A stretch of 64,000 nt of DNA from Mycobacterium sp. D16Q13 (GTDB lineage Bacteria; Actinomycetota; Actinomycetes; Mycobacteriales; Mycobacteriaceae), in contig NZ_MAEW01000010.1 in NCBI RefSeq assembly GCF_002013375.1, forward strand, positions 62,001-126,000. The letters are read 5' to 3'. Of the stretch, positions 7,926 through 19,226 are shown piece after piece (within the stretch, counting starts at the first letter, position 1; each line of letters opens with the position of its first letter). The notes beneath the pieces were generated by a model. That model saw nothing but the letters and a program-made list of their open reading frames with translations. It was not told the DNA's origin and searched no databases. The position numbers and the translations under genes are program-made.

Positions 7926-8536
7926 ACTCGTCCCTCCATGGCATCGGCGAGGGCCGCGGCGATCTTCTCGCCATTCTTCGGCACACACGCCTTCACCTGC
8001 AATAACACCTCACGCTTGGCGCGCATCTGCACGTAGCAGCTGGTGCCGGTGGCGCTGGTCATCGACCAGGTGGCCGTGGTGTCCACCGACTTGCCCTTGG
8101 TGATGGTCCACGTTTCCCGCGCACCCTGGCCGTCGGTCACGTCCAGAGGTACGCCGTAACAGTTGTCCATGAACAGCAGCGCGACAACCGGATCCACCGC
8201 GGCAATTGGGCGCTGAAAGACCCCCACCGCCTGCTTCACGGAATACGTTGTGTCCGAATCTGTTTTCTGAGACGTCTGCGCGCGATACTCGGCCAACTCG
8301 CCATTACCGTTGAACACCTCGTCCAGCCCCACATCGACAAAACTGAGACAACTCGGTTCACTCACCTGATAACCGGCCGCCGGAGACTCGAGAGTCCGGG
8401 TCACGGGAAGTTCGGTACCGACGATCGAATTCACCACCTTGGGCTTGAGTAGGACCGCCTCCGGACCGACAGCCCACGCCGACGGCGCACAGGCCAGGGC
8501 TATCCCCGACACCGCCACAACGACAAGGGCACGCAT
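7922..8536 (-). CDS. Secreted PknH-sensor-like protein
   Basis: A 204-residue protein with signal peptide (MRALVVVAVSGIALACAPSAWA, cleavage after about residue 22). It shares L-L-K-P-K-V-V-N-S-I-V-G-T, P-S-C-L-S-F-V-D-V-G-L-D-E-V and S-V-K-Q-A-V-G-V-F with the downstream paralogue at 7278. The start overlaps the last base of the Ohr stop codon (TGATG), so ohr and the two sensor-like genes form one coupled unit. That puts secreted sensors in an operon with a peroxide-detoxifying enzyme, though nothing in the sequence shows a functional link. Confidence 0.8.
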   Translation of the reverse strand: MRALVVVAVSGIALACAPSAWAVGPEAVLLKPKVVNSIVGTELPVTRTLESPAAGYQVSEPSCLSFVDVGLDEVFNGNGELAEYRAQTSQKTDSDTTYSVKQAVGVFQRPIAAVDPVVALLFMDNCYGVPLDVTDGQGARETWTITKGKSVDTTATWSMTSATGTSCYVQMRAKREVLLQVKACVPKNGEKIAAALADAMEGRV

Positions 8537-8964
8537 CAGACGCGGGCCTTGACGGTCACCTCAATATTGCCGCGCGTGGCATTCGAGTACGGGCACACCT
8601 CATGGGCTTGTTCCAAGAGGTCCTCGGCGACCTCCTGAGACAAACCGGGCAGATACCCGTCCAGCTCGGCGGACAGGTCGAAACCTCCCTCGGCGGTTTT
8701 GAAGATTCCCACCTTGGCCGTGATCGATGTCGCGGGATCAAGCTGGACCTTCGCTATCCGGGCGACCAGATTGAGCGCGCTCAAGAAGCACGCCGAATAC
8801 CCGGCCGCGAACAGCTGCTCGGGATTAGTGCCTTCCCCGTTGCCGCCCATCGACTTTGGGATTCGGGTGTCTAGATCTATCCGGCCATCCGACGAGCGAA
8901 CATGCCCGTCACGGCCTCCCCCGGTCGACGTGGCTTCTGCGGTGTAGACGGCCTCATTGGACAT
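8536..8964 (-). CDS. ohr: Organic hydroperoxide resistance protein (Ohr/OsmC family)
   Basis: The ATG at 8964 gives 142 residues. Ohr proteins reduce organic hydroperoxides with two reactive cysteines; both are present, C59 in A-G-Y-S-A-C-F and C124 in A-H-E-V-C-P-Y-S-N-A-T-R-G-N, the latter being the diagnostic Ohr motif. Length is normal for the family. The start is fixed by TATGCT at 8971-8976 on this strand, 6 nt upstream, fitting a leaderless transcript, and by the typical MSNEAVYTAEATSTGGGRDG beginning. It lies 64 bp downstream of the katA stop, on the same strand, so peroxide defence genes are clustered here. No OhrR-type regulator is adjacent. Confidence 0.92.
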   Translation of the reverse strand: MSNEAVYTAEATSTGGGRDGHVRSSDGRIDLDTRIPKSMGGNGEGTNPEQLFAAGYSACFLSALNLVARIAKVQLDPATSITAKVGIFKTAEGGFDLSAELDGYLPGLSQEVAEDLLEQAHEVCPYSNATRGNIEVTVKARV

Positions 8965-9028
8965 ATGACGAGCATACGGAAGGCGCCGGCTCCCTTGAAG
9001 AGAACCGGCGCCATCCCAGAACTGCCTA

Positions 9029-10489
9029 CTACACGCCGAGACCCGCGCGAACGCCCTCTTCGACGGCCTTGCCGAGCTCGGGGTCAACGTTCTTCCAATA
9101 ATCGAACACCCGGGACAGCACGGGTTCGCTGACGCCGCCCAGCACATGGCCGATGATGTTGCTCGCCAGACGCGCACGCTGATCGTCGTTCAGCACCTCA
9201 CGCACCAAGGTTCCGGCCTGAACGAAGTCGCCGTCCTCGGCATGCTGGACATACCCGGCACGTACGGCGGTGCCGTCGAAATCCCACGCGCCGCCGTCGC
9301 CCGCAGCCTGCGGATCTGCATGCGGACCGCCAAAGGAGTTGGGGGCGTAAACCGGAACCTCGGGCTCATTGAAGTGATACCGCATCGCGCCCTCCTTGGA
9401 GTAGGAATTCACGGTGGCGGCCCGCGCCTCGTTAGGCGGCAACTGCGCGTAGTTGGTGCCAATCCGGTACCGATGCGCGTCGGCATAGGCAAAGACCCGG
9501 CCGAGCAGCATCTTGTCGGGCGAGAAGCCAATTCCCGGAACGATATTCGACGGTTCGAAGGCAGCCTGCTCGATGTCGACGAAATAGTTCCCTGGGTTGC
9601 GATTGAGCGTCCACTTGCCGACCTCGATCAGCGGGTAATCCTTCTTGGACCAGACCTTGGTCAGATCGAACGGGTTGAATCGGTATCCCTGCGCCTCAGC
9701 CACCGGCATGATCTGCACATGGAGGGTCCAGCTCGGAAAATTGCCTTGCTCGATCGCGTCCCACAGGTCACGACGATGCGCATCGGCGTCGGATCCGGCG
9801 AGTGCATCCGCCTCCTGCTGGGTCAGGAAATCCTGTCCCTGATCAGTCCGGAAGTGGTACTTCACCCAGAAACGCTCGCCCTCGGCATTGACCCACTGAT
9901 AGGTGTGTGAACCGTATCCATTCATGTGGCGATAGTTCTTCGGGATCCCGCGATCACCCATCAACCAAGTGACCTGGTGCGCCGTCTCGGGACGCAGTGT
10001 CCAGAAGTCCCATTGCATGTTGTGGTCCCGCAACCCTGATCCCGGCAACCGCTTCTGCGAGCGGATGAAGTCCGGGAACTTGATGGCATCACGAATGAAG
10101 AAGACGGGGGTGTTGTTGCCGACGAGGTCATAGTTGCCGTCCTCGGTATAGAACTTGATGGCAAAACCGCGCGGGTCACGCCAGGTATCGGGGCTCCCCT
10201 GTTCACCCGCCACTGTCGAAAAGCGAACCAGCGACTCTGTTTTCACACCCGGTTGAAACAACTTGGCTTTGGTGTACTTCGAGACATCCGCGGTGACGAC
10301 GAGTTCTCCGTACGCGCCTGCACCCTTGGCGTGCACGATGCGCTCCGGAACGCGTTCCCGGTTGAACTGCGCAAGCTTCTCGATCAGATAGTGATCATGC
10401 AGCAGGACCGGACCCTGGATGCCCGCGGTCAACGACTCGTCGTCGCTCTCCACTGCGATTCCGGTGTTCGTGGTTGTTCGGATGGACAT
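9029..10489 (-). CDS. katA: Monofunctional haem catalase KatA
   Basis: The 486-residue protein is a small-subunit (clade 3) catalase that dismutates hydrogen peroxide. Key residues are visible: the active-site His53 in [12 protein letters not shown], the Asn in D-L-V-G-N-N-T-P (125-126) and the proximal haem ligand Tyr335 in [11 protein letters not shown] strong ribosome binding site (GAGGAGGT on this strand) precedes the ATG. It lies 35 bp downstream of furA, so the two are one operon. In M. tuberculosis FurA is paired with the bifunctional KatG; here its partner is instead a KatA-type catalase. Confidence 0.96.
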   Translation of the reverse strand: MSIRTTTNTGIAVESDDESLTAGIQGPVLLHDHYLIEKLAQFNRERVPERIVHAKGAGAYGELVVTADVSKYTKAKLFQPGVKTESLVRFSTVAGEQGSPDTWRDPRGFAIKFYTEDGNYDLVGNNTPVFFIRDAIKFPDFIRSQKRLPGSGLRDHNMQWDFWTLRPETAHQVTWLMGDRGIPKNYRHMNGYGSHTYQWVNAEGERFWVKYHFRTDQGQDFLTQQEADALAGSDADAHRRDLWDAIEQGNFPSWTLHVQIMPVAEAQGYRFNPFDLTKVWSKKDYPLIEVGKWTLNRNPGNYFVDIEQAAFEPSNIVPGIGFSPDKMLLGRVFAYADAHRYRIGTNYAQLPPNEARAATVNSYSKEGAMRYHFNEPEVPVYAPNSFGGPHADPQAAGDGGAWDFDGTAVRAGYVQHAEDGDFVQAGTLVREVLNDDQRARLASNIIGHVLGGVSEPVLSRVFDYWKNVDPELGKAVEEGVRAGLGV

Positions 10490-10524
10490 GAAAACCTCCT
10501 CGATACCTGACTAACTGGGCTGAA

Positions 10525-10953
10525 CTAATGGGGCTGACATTCGGGGCAGAGACCCCAGAAGACGATTTCGGCCTCGTCGACCACGAACCCGGCGGTGCGT
10601 GCCGGCTCCAGGCACGGCGCATGCCCAACGGTGCAGTCCACATCGGTGACGGCACCGCACCGACGGCAGACCAGATGGTGATGGTTATCGCCGATACGCG
10701 TCTCAAAAAGCGCTGCGGAACCGGCCGGTTCGATGCGGCGCACCAACCCGGCATTGACACAGGCCTTGAGCACGTCATAAACGGCCTGTGTGGACACCTT
10801 CCCAAGCTCGGCACGCACCACCATCGCGATGATGTCTGCGGTCGAATGTGGATGCGCCGCAATCGCGTTCAGAACCGCGACGCGTGGGGCCGTGACACGC
10901 AGTCCCGCCCGTCGCAATGCTGCGTCTGGGGCGGGGGGCTGTACTACGGTCAC
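10525..10953 (-). CDS. furA: Fur-family peroxide/iron-responsive repressor FurA
   Basis: The GTG at 10953 gives 142 residues. The N-terminal winged helix (about 10-85, with L-R-V-T-A-P-R-V-A-V-L) is followed by the regulatory metal segment I-G-D-N-H-H-H-L-V-C-R-R-C-G and a C-terminal C-P-E-C, making two CxxC motifs for structural zinc. Fur proteins of this clade sense peroxide through metal-ligand oxidation and repress their own operon. The adjoining katA is the probable main target. The GTG lies 6 nt from the -10 hexamer, so the mRNA is likely leaderless. Confidence 0.93.
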   Translation of the reverse strand: MTVVQPPAPDAALRRAGLRVTAPRVAVLNAIAAHPHSTADIIAMVVRAELGKVSTQAVYDVLKACVNAGLVRRIEPAGSAALFETRIGDNHHHLVCRRCGAVTDVDCTVGHAPCLEPARTAGFVVDEAEIVFWGLCPECQPH

Positions 10954-10959
10954 TCCACC

Positions 10960-10987
10960 AGTATGCGCCTTTTCTGGAATGAGTCAA
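10960..10987 (-). promoter_or_regulatory. furA-katA promoter with likely FurA-binding region
   Basis: On the minus strand TTGACT (complement of 10982-10987) and CATACT (complement of 10960-10965) are 16 bp apart. The block TTGACTCATTCCAGAAAA recalls the FurA-controlled furA promoter of other mycobacteria (from memory). Transcription would begin at or next to the GTG at 10953. Confidence 0.65.
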
Positions 10988-10997
10988 GAAATGGTGT

Positions 10998-11354
10998 TCA
11001 GCCGAACGGGCCGTTGAACACGAAGTAGGCCCCGGCGGCGATCAACACGAACCCGACGAGGTGATTCAGGGTGAGCTTCTCGCCCAGATACCAGACGGCG
11101 AAACCAAGGAACACCGTCAACGTGATGACCTCTTGCATCGCCTTGAGTTCCGCGCCCGAATACACCTCACTGCCAAGGCGATTCGCGGGAACCGCCAGGC
11201 AGTACTCGAAAAACGCGATAAACCAGCTGACAAGGACAACCACCCACAACGGGTGATCCTTGAACTTGAGATGCCCATACCAGGCAAAGGTCATGAAGAT
11301 GTTCGAGCAGATGAGCAGCACTGGCGGCAGAAACCGGGCGGCAATCATGTCCAC
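10998..11354 (-). CDS. DUF486 family small membrane protein (DMT-like)
   Basis: The 118-residue protein has four hydrophobic segments (about 6-24, 35-55, 75-92, 97-115) and the conserved F-M-T-F-A-W-Y-G-H-L-K and F-F-E-Y-C-L-A-V-P-A-N-R-x-G motifs of DUF486 (COG3169), a half-sized relative of the drug/metabolite transporter superfamily. Substrate is unknown. It ends 10 bp upstream of the furA -35 hexamer and points the same way, so it is probably a separate unit. The divergent hydrolase starts 50 bp away. Confidence 0.85.
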   Translation of the reverse strand: MDMIAARFLPPVLLICSNIFMTFAWYGHLKFKDHPLWVVVLVSWFIAFFEYCLAVPANRLGSEVYSGAELKAMQEVITLTVFLGFAVWYLGEKLTLNHLVGFVLIAAGAYFVFNGPFG

Positions 11355-11404
11355 ATTCTGTAGATCTTCCCTGTCAACCGTCCACAGACGCTAGCCTGCT
11401 GCGC

Positions 11405-12238
11405 ATGGGCGGCGCCGTATTGCATGACCGATACATCCAAAGCTGCCTCGGCGGACTGCACGTGCGGGTAGGCGGCGAAGGGCCTGCCATCCTCTTCTGG
11501 CCCAGCCTCCTGATGACGGGGTCCATGTGGGCCGACCAGGCAGAATACTTCGCCGGCCGGTACACGGTGATTGTCGTTGACCCGCCCGGTCACGGCGACA
11601 GCCAGGCCCTGCACCACATGTTCCGTTTTGAGGACTGCGCGCAGGCCGTCGAACAGATCCTCGACACGCTGGGCATCGAACGCACGCACGTCGTCGGCAA
11701 CTCCTGGGGCGGAATGATCGGAGGAACCTTCGCCGCGCTATACCCGCATCGGGTGGGAGCGTCCGTGCTGATGAACGCCACCGCTTCGCGCGCCAACCTA
11801 CGCCAGACGGTCGAGTTTCGGCTGCTCACCGAGATAGTCCGGCTTCTCGGCCGATTCCGTGAACCGCTCACTACCCGCGCGGTGAAAGCCTTCGTCGGGC
11901 CCACGATCATGCGTGAGCGCCCTCAAGTGGAGCAGGCGATCCGCGCGGAATTGCGCGAGCTCAACGTCGACTCGGTCTATTGGGCGGTCAACAGCGTGGT
12001 TCCGGCGCGGCCTGACCAACGTGAGCTACTCGGACGCATCACCGCACCCGTCCTGGTCGTGGCGGGCCGGGAGGATCCGACCTTTCCCGTCGCGGAGACG
12101 CAGCTCATGGCCGAGGCGATTCCCGGGGCCGAGTTCGTGGTCATGGAGAACACCGGGCATCTGGCCGCTCTGGAACGCCCCGGGGAAGTCAACGCCCTCA
12201 TCGACGAGTTCCTGAAGCGTCATCCGCTGGAGGACTAG
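11405..12238 (+). CDS. Alpha/beta-fold hydrolase
   Basis: The 277-residue product has the complete alpha/beta hydrolase core: D-P-P-G-H-G-D near 59-65, nucleophile elbow G-N-S-W-G-G with Ser100, acid Asp in A-G-R-E-D-P-T, and catalytic His in N-T-G-H-L-A near 255. It is most like C-C hydrolases and esterases of ring-cleavage or lipid metabolism; substrate is unknown. The ATG is 7 nt after TAGCCT (11392-11397), consistent with a leaderless transcript. Its stop overlaps the convergent TPR gene by 4 bp. Confidence 0.88.
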   Translation: MGGAVLHDRYIQSCLGGLHVRVGGEGPAILFWPSLLMTGSMWADQAEYFAGRYTVIVVDPPGHGDSQALHHMFRFEDCAQAVEQILDTLGIERTHVVGNSWGGMIGGTFAALYPHRVGASVLMNATASRANLRQTVEFRLLTEIVRLLGRFREPLTTRAVKAFVGPTIMRERPQVEQAIRAELRELNVDSVYWAVNSVVPARPDQRELLGRITAPVLVVAGREDPTFPVAETQLMAEAIPGAEFVVMENTGHLAALERPGEVNALIDEFLKRHPLED

Positions 12239-12720
12239 AGGGAGCGCGCCCTGCGCATATCGTCGATGGCCCCGGCCCGGTCACCCAACTCGTTGCGGAT
12301 CACCGCGCGCAGCGCGAGCGCATCGGCGAACTCGGCATCGATCTCGAGGGCCTCATCGGCCGCCGCGAGCGCCTCATTCGGTTTGCGGGCACCATGGAGA
12401 GCCCATGCGTGTGTGTAGTGATTGATGGCGTCACGGCTGCCATATCGCACTGCCGAAAGCGCACAATCGATCGCGTCGAAATGCCGTCCCATGCTGCCAA
12501 GGCAGTAGGCCAAGATCCGCCACGACAACGAATTCTTGTGCTCCAGCTCCAGCGCATCATTGGCGAGACGCAGCGCCTCGCTATCGTCCCCGGACGCCAG
12601 AGCCTCGCTTGCGCGGGTTGCCAGCTGCTCAGCGTCCACAGAAACGAAGGTACGCGAACCCTCTCCGCCGGTTATCCACTCACCGGCCGCGATGTCGATC
12701 GAGGTTACGCTAGCAATCAT
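12235..12720 (-). CDS. Tetratricopeptide-repeat protein
   Basis: The 161-residue product from ATG 12720 consists of helical TPR units between about 35 and 160, for example ALASGDDSEALRLANDALEL, S-W-R-I-L-A-Y-C-L-G-S-M-G-R-H-F-D-A-I and A-W-A-L-H-G-A-R-K-P-N-E-A-L-A-A-A-D-E-A-L. Such repeats mediate protein-protein contacts. The first 35 residues are not helical repeat and include SVTSIDIAAGEWITGG. Another in-frame ATG at 12750 would add ten residues. There is no signal peptide. The partner is unknown. Confidence 0.75.
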   Translation of the reverse strand: MIASVTSIDIAAGEWITGGEGSRTFVSVDAEQLATRASEALASGDDSEALRLANDALELEHKNSLSWRILAYCLGSMGRHFDAIDCALSAVRYGSRDAINHYTHAWALHGARKPNEALAAADEALEIDAEFADALALRAVIRNELGDRAGAIDDMRRARSL

Positions 12721-12783
12721 TGTTACCCATCCTAACCAGCCAGCTCGCATGGGTCGATAACTCTGGTAACAACCGAGTGTTAG

Positions 12784-13917
12784 TTAGCCCACACTCGCCA
12801 GCAGCGGGTTCACCGCGAATTCGATCACCCGATAGGGGGCGTGATCGCGTGAGTCGGTGTTCCACTGGCTGACGTAGATGCTGAGTCGATCGAGCGTGGA
12901 GTCCGGTCCGATGTATCCGCCGTACGGCTGAGCCAAGGTGTTGTCCCAGGACTCGGGAAGTTCGTCCGCCATCGCCGGCCAGGCCCCGGCATTCACCACC
13001 GTGGTCGCGGGCACCGCACCCAGACGCGTCGGGTTGTCGGCGACCCGCACCTCGACGTTGCCCGTGGTCTGATTGAAGTAGGACAGCACCGCCTGTCCGT
13101 CCACCATCTTCATGCTCAGCTCGCCCAGGTGATCGTTGAACAATGGCGTCACGACGGCACCCCAGGCCCACTTCCCCCGCGCGTCTGTTCCCCAGCCCTG
13201 CCAGGTCGCACGGTCGGTGAACGTGTCGGGCTTGGCCCGGTACAGGACCGCGGGCCGTGAACGGTCGAAGGCGTCGCTGACGATGTACACCCAGCCCTTC
13301 GGCGACTCGGGTGTCCACAGCGGGTCGTAGTAGCCGCTGATCTGGGTCTGTTGGCCGCCCGCGTAGTCCCCAGGTCGGATCGATCCCGGCACGGTCGGCC
13401 ATCCCGCGCGGAAGGGGTCGGGCTTCACCAGCCGTGTCGACTGGGGGATCAAGTTCTTGGTGACGGCGATGAACAGCCAGTTAGTGCCGTTGATATCGAT
13501 GACGCCGGCGGGAAGTTGGGAGAAGCCCGGCGGCGTCGGGTCTTCCAGGAGCGGCCGGTCGGTGCCGAGGACACCGGAGTGACGCACGCCGGAGGTGTTC
13601 GGCACCGTATCCGTGTCGACGCGCAGCGCCACCGGGGAGTACCAGCCGCCGTATCCCACACCCTGGCCAGCGAAGCTGTCGCCGCAGATCTGCAGCATGC
13701 CGCCGGTGAAGACCATGAACTCGCACAGGTCGGTCGCACCGAGGTTGTAGTCAGAAGTCGCGGTGCCGGTGCCCGCGACGGGGCCGATCCGCAGCACCTC
13801 ACCGGGATCGAGAGCCGGCGGAACGGGACGCAGCGGGTCGGCGAGTGCGACTGGGAGATAAGCCCATTGAAGGATCGTTAAGACCATCGCAGTCAACAGA
13901 GCCGCGATGCGCCGCAC
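12784..13917 (-). CDS. Secreted DUF4185-containing protein
   Basis: A 377-residue protein with signal peptide (core 8-25, cleavage after A-L-A near 26). The mature part is rich in beta strands with repeats of aromatic and Gly-Asp turns, such as Y-N-L-G-A-T-D-L, Q-I-C-G-D-S-F-A-G-Q and W-G-W-G-T-D-A-R-G-K-W-A-W-G, which fits the DUF4185 beta-propeller family of mycobacterial exported proteins. These look like glycan-active or glycan-binding propellers, but no activity can be read from the sequence. It stands alone between a TPR gene and a small membrane protein. Confidence 0.78.
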   Translation of the reverse strand: MRRIAALLTAMVLTILQWAYLPVALADPLRPVPPALDPGEVLRIGPVAGTGTATSDYNLGATDLCEFMVFTGGMLQICGDSFAGQGVGYGGWYSPVALRVDTDTVPNTSGVRHSGVLGTDRPLLEDPTPPGFSQLPAGVIDINGTNWLFIAVTKNLIPQSTRLVKPDPFRAGWPTVPGSIRPGDYAGGQQTQISGYYDPLWTPESPKGWVYIVSDAFDRSRPAVLYRAKPDTFTDRATWQGWGTDARGKWAWGAVVTPLFNDHLGELSMKMVDGQAVLSYFNQTTGNVEVRVADNPTRLGAVPATTVVNAGAWPAMADELPESWDNTLAQPYGGYIGPDSTLDRLSIYVSQWNTDSRDHAPYRVIEFAVNPLLASVG

Positions 13918-13994
13918 GCCTCATCTCCCATCCGACGCCACGGCGCCACTAGCCATCCCTGGACAGGGTAGCCAGTGGCGCCGCGGTGGGATCG

Positions 13995-14390
13995 CTATGG
14001 ACGAGGTGCGGTCTGGGTGGGCGACTGCGGGGGCGGGGGCGGTTGGCGCCGCTCACCGGGGGCGGACGGGAAGTCCGGCGGCCCTACCTCCGGTCCACGC
14101 TGGATGATCACCGGGCCCCGCATCGGCGGCGCGTCGTCACGGTCGAACATCATCACGCGGCTTCGATCGTGCCCGCCGGGTCCGCCGTGTCCGCCATGCC
14201 CGCATTGCGAGCCGGCCAGCACGCCAAGACCAAAGGTGACGCCGAGGATCACGAAGGCACCCGCGACGATGCCGACGACGGCGGCGATCTTCACCAGCAG
14301 GGTGTTACTCGCCGAACGCGGCACGGGCGCAGGTGCCTGCGGTACAGACACCGGATTCGTGGGTGTATCGGGATTGTCTGGAGTTGTCAT
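13995..14390 (-). CDS. Small proline-rich single-pass membrane protein
   Basis: The 131 residues split into a Pro/Thr-rich cytoplasmic N-terminus (1-28), one transmembrane helix (about 33-57, ending G-L-G-V-L-A-G-S), a Gly/His stretch C-G-H-G-G-H-G-G-P-G-G-H that could bind metal, and a Pro-rich C-terminal tail. I recognise no named family. Composition and anchoring resemble small mycobacterial envelope proteins. Coding potential is supported by an internally consistent topology; the opposite-strand frames give no sensible protein. Confidence 0.65.
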   Translation of the reverse strand: MTTPDNPDTPTNPVSVPQAPAPVPRSASNTLLVKIAAVVGIVAGAFVILGVTFGLGVLAGSQCGHGGHGGPGGHDRSRVMMFDRDDAPPMRGPVIIQRGPEVGPPDFPSAPGERRQPPPPPQSPTQTAPRP

Positions 14391-14452
14391 GCCCCGAGCA
14401 TGGCCGAACCGACTGACCGTTACCCAGGGAAAACCCGTGAAGTTCCTGTGAG

Positions 14453-16784
<2,332 letters not shown>

Positions 16785-16870
16785 GGCATACCTTCCTGCT
16801 GTTCGGCCAGGGTCGGGGGAGATCCAGTCATCAGGATAAGGGGTTACGACAACTCGATAACCTGGCCCGT

Positions 16871-17473
16871 ATGGGCAACCCGACCGAACGTACCGCCATC
16901 ACCTCGGTTCCTATCCAGCCGCTGATCGCCTCGCGCTGGAGTCCGCGGCATTTCGATCCCGGTGCAAACCTGGCTCCCGAGACCCTGACGGCCCTGCTCG
17001 AAGCGGGTCGCTGGGCCGCCAGTTGGGGCAAGCGCTTCCCTGTCAGATACATCGTGGGTCTGCGCGGTGACGCCACCTACGAAGCGCTGACTGAGCTGCT
17101 CAATCGGGGAAACTCTTACGCAAAAGTTGCGGCGGCACTCGTCCTGGTGAGCACCGATCTGGGTGATGACGACAACACCGCGGTGTATGCGGCAGTCGAT
17201 GCCGGGCTGGCGATCGCCCAACTGGGTGTGGAGGCGCGCTCCCATGGTCTGCACACCCATCCAATGGCGGGTTTCCGGGTGGACGAGGCGCCTGCTGTGT
17301 TCAATATCCCCGAGAACGTGCGGCCCATCGCCGTCGTCGCGATCGGGCCCGTTCTCGAGGACTACGCCCAGGCCGACGAATCGACCGTCGAACGCGATCA
17401 TGCCCCCCGTCAACGGCCAGCGCTCAGCGATATCGCCTTCACCGAGCGCTGGGGCAACGGCTTGGTCAGCTAG
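16871..17473 (+). CDS. Nitroreductase-family FMN oxidoreductase
   Basis: The 200-residue product starts at ATG 16871 (TAACCT at 16858-16863, 7 nt upstream, leaderless pattern). Nitroreductase features are S-R-W-S-P-R-H-F-D (the R-S-.R.F FMN phosphate motif), [15 protein letters not shown] for the P-S-..QP/W-R region, and a late [10 protein letters not shown] that contacts FMN. These dimeric flavoproteins reduce nitro groups, quinones or enones with NAD(P)H. It diverges from ask and overlaps the convergent gene by 4 bp at its end. Confidence 0.87.
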   Translation: MGNPTERTAITSVPIQPLIASRWSPRHFDPGANLAPETLTALLEAGRWAASWGKRFPVRYIVGLRGDATYEALTELLNRGNSYAKVAAALVLVSTDLGDDDNTAVYAAVDAGLAIAQLGVEARSHGLHTHPMAGFRVDEAPAVFNIPENVRPIAVVAIGPVLEDYAQADESTVERDHAPRQRPALSDIAFTERWGNGLVS

Positions 17474-18114
17474 CTCGGGGGCAGAAAGGACACGCCCTCG
17501 CCGCTCAGTTGATCTCGGACAGCATCTCCACGGCCCGTCATCAGGAGCAGCAGAGCCGACACCGGCCCCTCGATGACCGCGGCGCCGGTCCCCGCCGACC
17601 AGTCAGTATCGGTTGCGATAAGGCGGTGCTCGGCGAACCGCGTGCGGGCTCCGAACAACCGGTCGCGTTCCCACACCCGCGCCGCCGCCAGCCGGGCGGC
17701 CCCCACAGGCATACCCTGCTGCCATCCGAGCGGTATCGCGATGTCCTGACCGTGCACTAGATGGTCCATCAGCCGGTCGATCGGCTGCACGCCCGGCGGC
17801 TTTCGCCGGGACCCTACGCTGGCGCGCACCAGCGCCAGCAGGTCGGCCGGCGGCACCGACCCCTCCCGCACCCCCGTCGCGGCGATGAATCGATTCAGGT
17901 CGCCGCGCGCCCGGATGACATCCACGAGCGTGCGTGGCAGCGAGAACTCGCTTGCGAAGAGGATGTGGCCGACCACGTCGCGGACCCGCCATTCACCACA
18001 CAACGACGGCCGGTCCCAATCCTGGGCCGAGATCTGGGCCAACTGATCGGCAAGCGTCCCGCGCTCGGTGTCGATCAACTGCCAGATCTCGTCGGTGTCC
18101 ATATCGCCGTCCAT
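17470..18114 (-). CDS. Maleylpyruvate-isomerase-type mycothiol-dependent protein (DinB-like fold)
   Basis: The 214 residues carry the actinobacterial TIGR03083/MDMPI_N pattern: S-L-C-G-E-W-R-V-R-D-V-V-G-H-I near 38-52 and L-M-D-H-L-V-H-G-Q-D-I-A near 115, whose histidines bind a metal in the DinB-like four-helix bundle. Members of this family use mycothiol as cofactor or act as S-transferases. No substrate can be deduced. An in-frame ATG four codons downstream (18102) is an equally good start. It ends overlapping the nitroreductase. Confidence 0.82.
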   Translation of the reverse strand: MDGDMDTDEIWQLIDTERGTLADQLAQISAQDWDRPSLCGEWRVRDVVGHILFASEFSLPRTLVDVIRARGDLNRFIAATGVREGSVPPADLLALVRASVGSRRKPPGVQPIDRLMDHLVHGQDIAIPLGWQQGMPVGAARLAAARVWERDRLFGARTRFAEHRLIATDTDWSAGTGAAVIEGPVSALLLLMTGRGDAVRDQLSGEGVSFLPPS

Positions 18115-18140
18115 ATCGCCATTGTGTCCCGGCTCGCGCG

Positions 18141-19226
18141 TCAGTCGAACGAACCGCGGAAGATCCGCACCGCTTTGTCGATCATCGCCCGGGTTGATGC
18201 ACAGTCAGCGTTCTTCAGCGAGAAGCTGAGCACCTCGATGAAAATGCGCTCCGGGGTGCTGTTCTCCTGCATCGCACCGCCCGGAACCTCACGGGCATAG
18301 AGCGGCTTGCCCAGACGCACCATGCTGGTACACATGCTGCCGTCCTGGCCGTGGAAGTACTCGATACCGTCGCGGACTTCTTCCCGCAGCCTCGCCGGCG
18401 CATCGATACCGGTCCTGATAGACAACTCGAATTGAGTATCGCTGTCTTGCAACGAGAATCGGCATGAGAACGGATCGCCGAACAGTGATGGCCTCAGATC
18501 GTCCGCCTTGCCGGGATACTCACCGAGAATCTCACAGGGATCACGTTCGGCGATCTTGATCGGGTAGGCGCTCAGCGCATCGCGCACGGGCATGTCGGCT
18601 GGGTTCAGCTTGGCCAATAGGCCAATAACCGGTTGTGCCATTTTACAATTCGGCGCTAGCGCGCTCCGCGAGCCGTCGACGACCACGACGCGTAAAGCCG
18701 GCACCTTGGCCCCGTCCAACCTCGGAGCATCCGGAAGCTTGTCCAATGCGATCGGAAACTCGTACAGGCATGTGCCCGCGGTGTGAAACACGGGCGCGCC
18801 GCCGATCGTGAATTCGGGCTTCTCACGGGAATAGTCGCCCAACATCAGTGACAGGCCGACACTCGACGGGTTCGCCGTACCCGTCACCTTGATGGAGCCG
18901 AAGCAACCACCGATGTCCCCTGACACGTATTCGGGAGCACCAATATCCTTGAGCACCAACAAAAGGCCGCACGGATCTACCCGTCGCAGCGCCCGTAGGT
19001 AGGCCAGCAGCGTGGTCTGGTTCTGAGTGAAGGTTTGACCATATGTGGGCACAGCGCCGGAGAACAAGGTCTGGCCGGTGGGCGCGGGCAGCTTTCCGGT
19101 CGCGGTACCGGACACGACATCCGTACACCCCGCGATCGCCAGCATGGTGACGACAAGCACTGCTACCGAGCGGAGTTTGCGAATAGCCGCACCGCCTTGT
19201 CGAGGATCTCGCTCATCTGCCCACAA
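18141..19226 (-). CDS. Lipoprotein, paralogue of the upstream gene
   Basis: The product is a lipoprotein with lipobox L-A-I-A-G-C (Cys34 from the ATG at 19226) and a mature part resembling DUF3558-type mycobacterial lipoproteins: R-R-V-D-P-C-G-L-L, then S-A-Y-P-I-K-I-A-E-R-D-P-C-E-I-L-G-E-Y-P-G and six or more cysteines. It is a clear paralogue of the 19163-20221 product. The start is uncertain: ATG 19226 keeps the basic residues IRKLRS of the signal peptide but overlaps the upstream gene by 64 bp; the GTG at 19160, only 2 nt after the upstream stop, gives a shorter signal without positive charge. The two genes are probably co-transcribed. Confidence 0.8.
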   Translation of the reverse strand: MWADERDPRQGGAAIRKLRSVAVLVVTMLAIAGCTDVVSGTATGKLPAPTGQTLFSGAVPTYGQTFTQNQTTLLAYLRALRRVDPCGLLLVLKDIGAPEYVSGDIGGCFGSIKVTGTANPSSVGLSLMLGDYSREKPEFTIGGAPVFHTAGTCLYEFPIALDKLPDAPRLDGAKVPALRVVVVDGSRSALAPNCKMAQPVIGLLAKLNPADMPVRDALSAYPIKIAERDPCEILGEYPGKADDLRPSLFGDPFSCRFSLQDSDTQFELSIRTGIDAPARLREEVRDGIEYFHGQDGSMCTSMVRLGKPLYAREVPGGAMQENSTPERIFIEVLSFSLKNADCASTRAMIDKAVRIFRGSFD

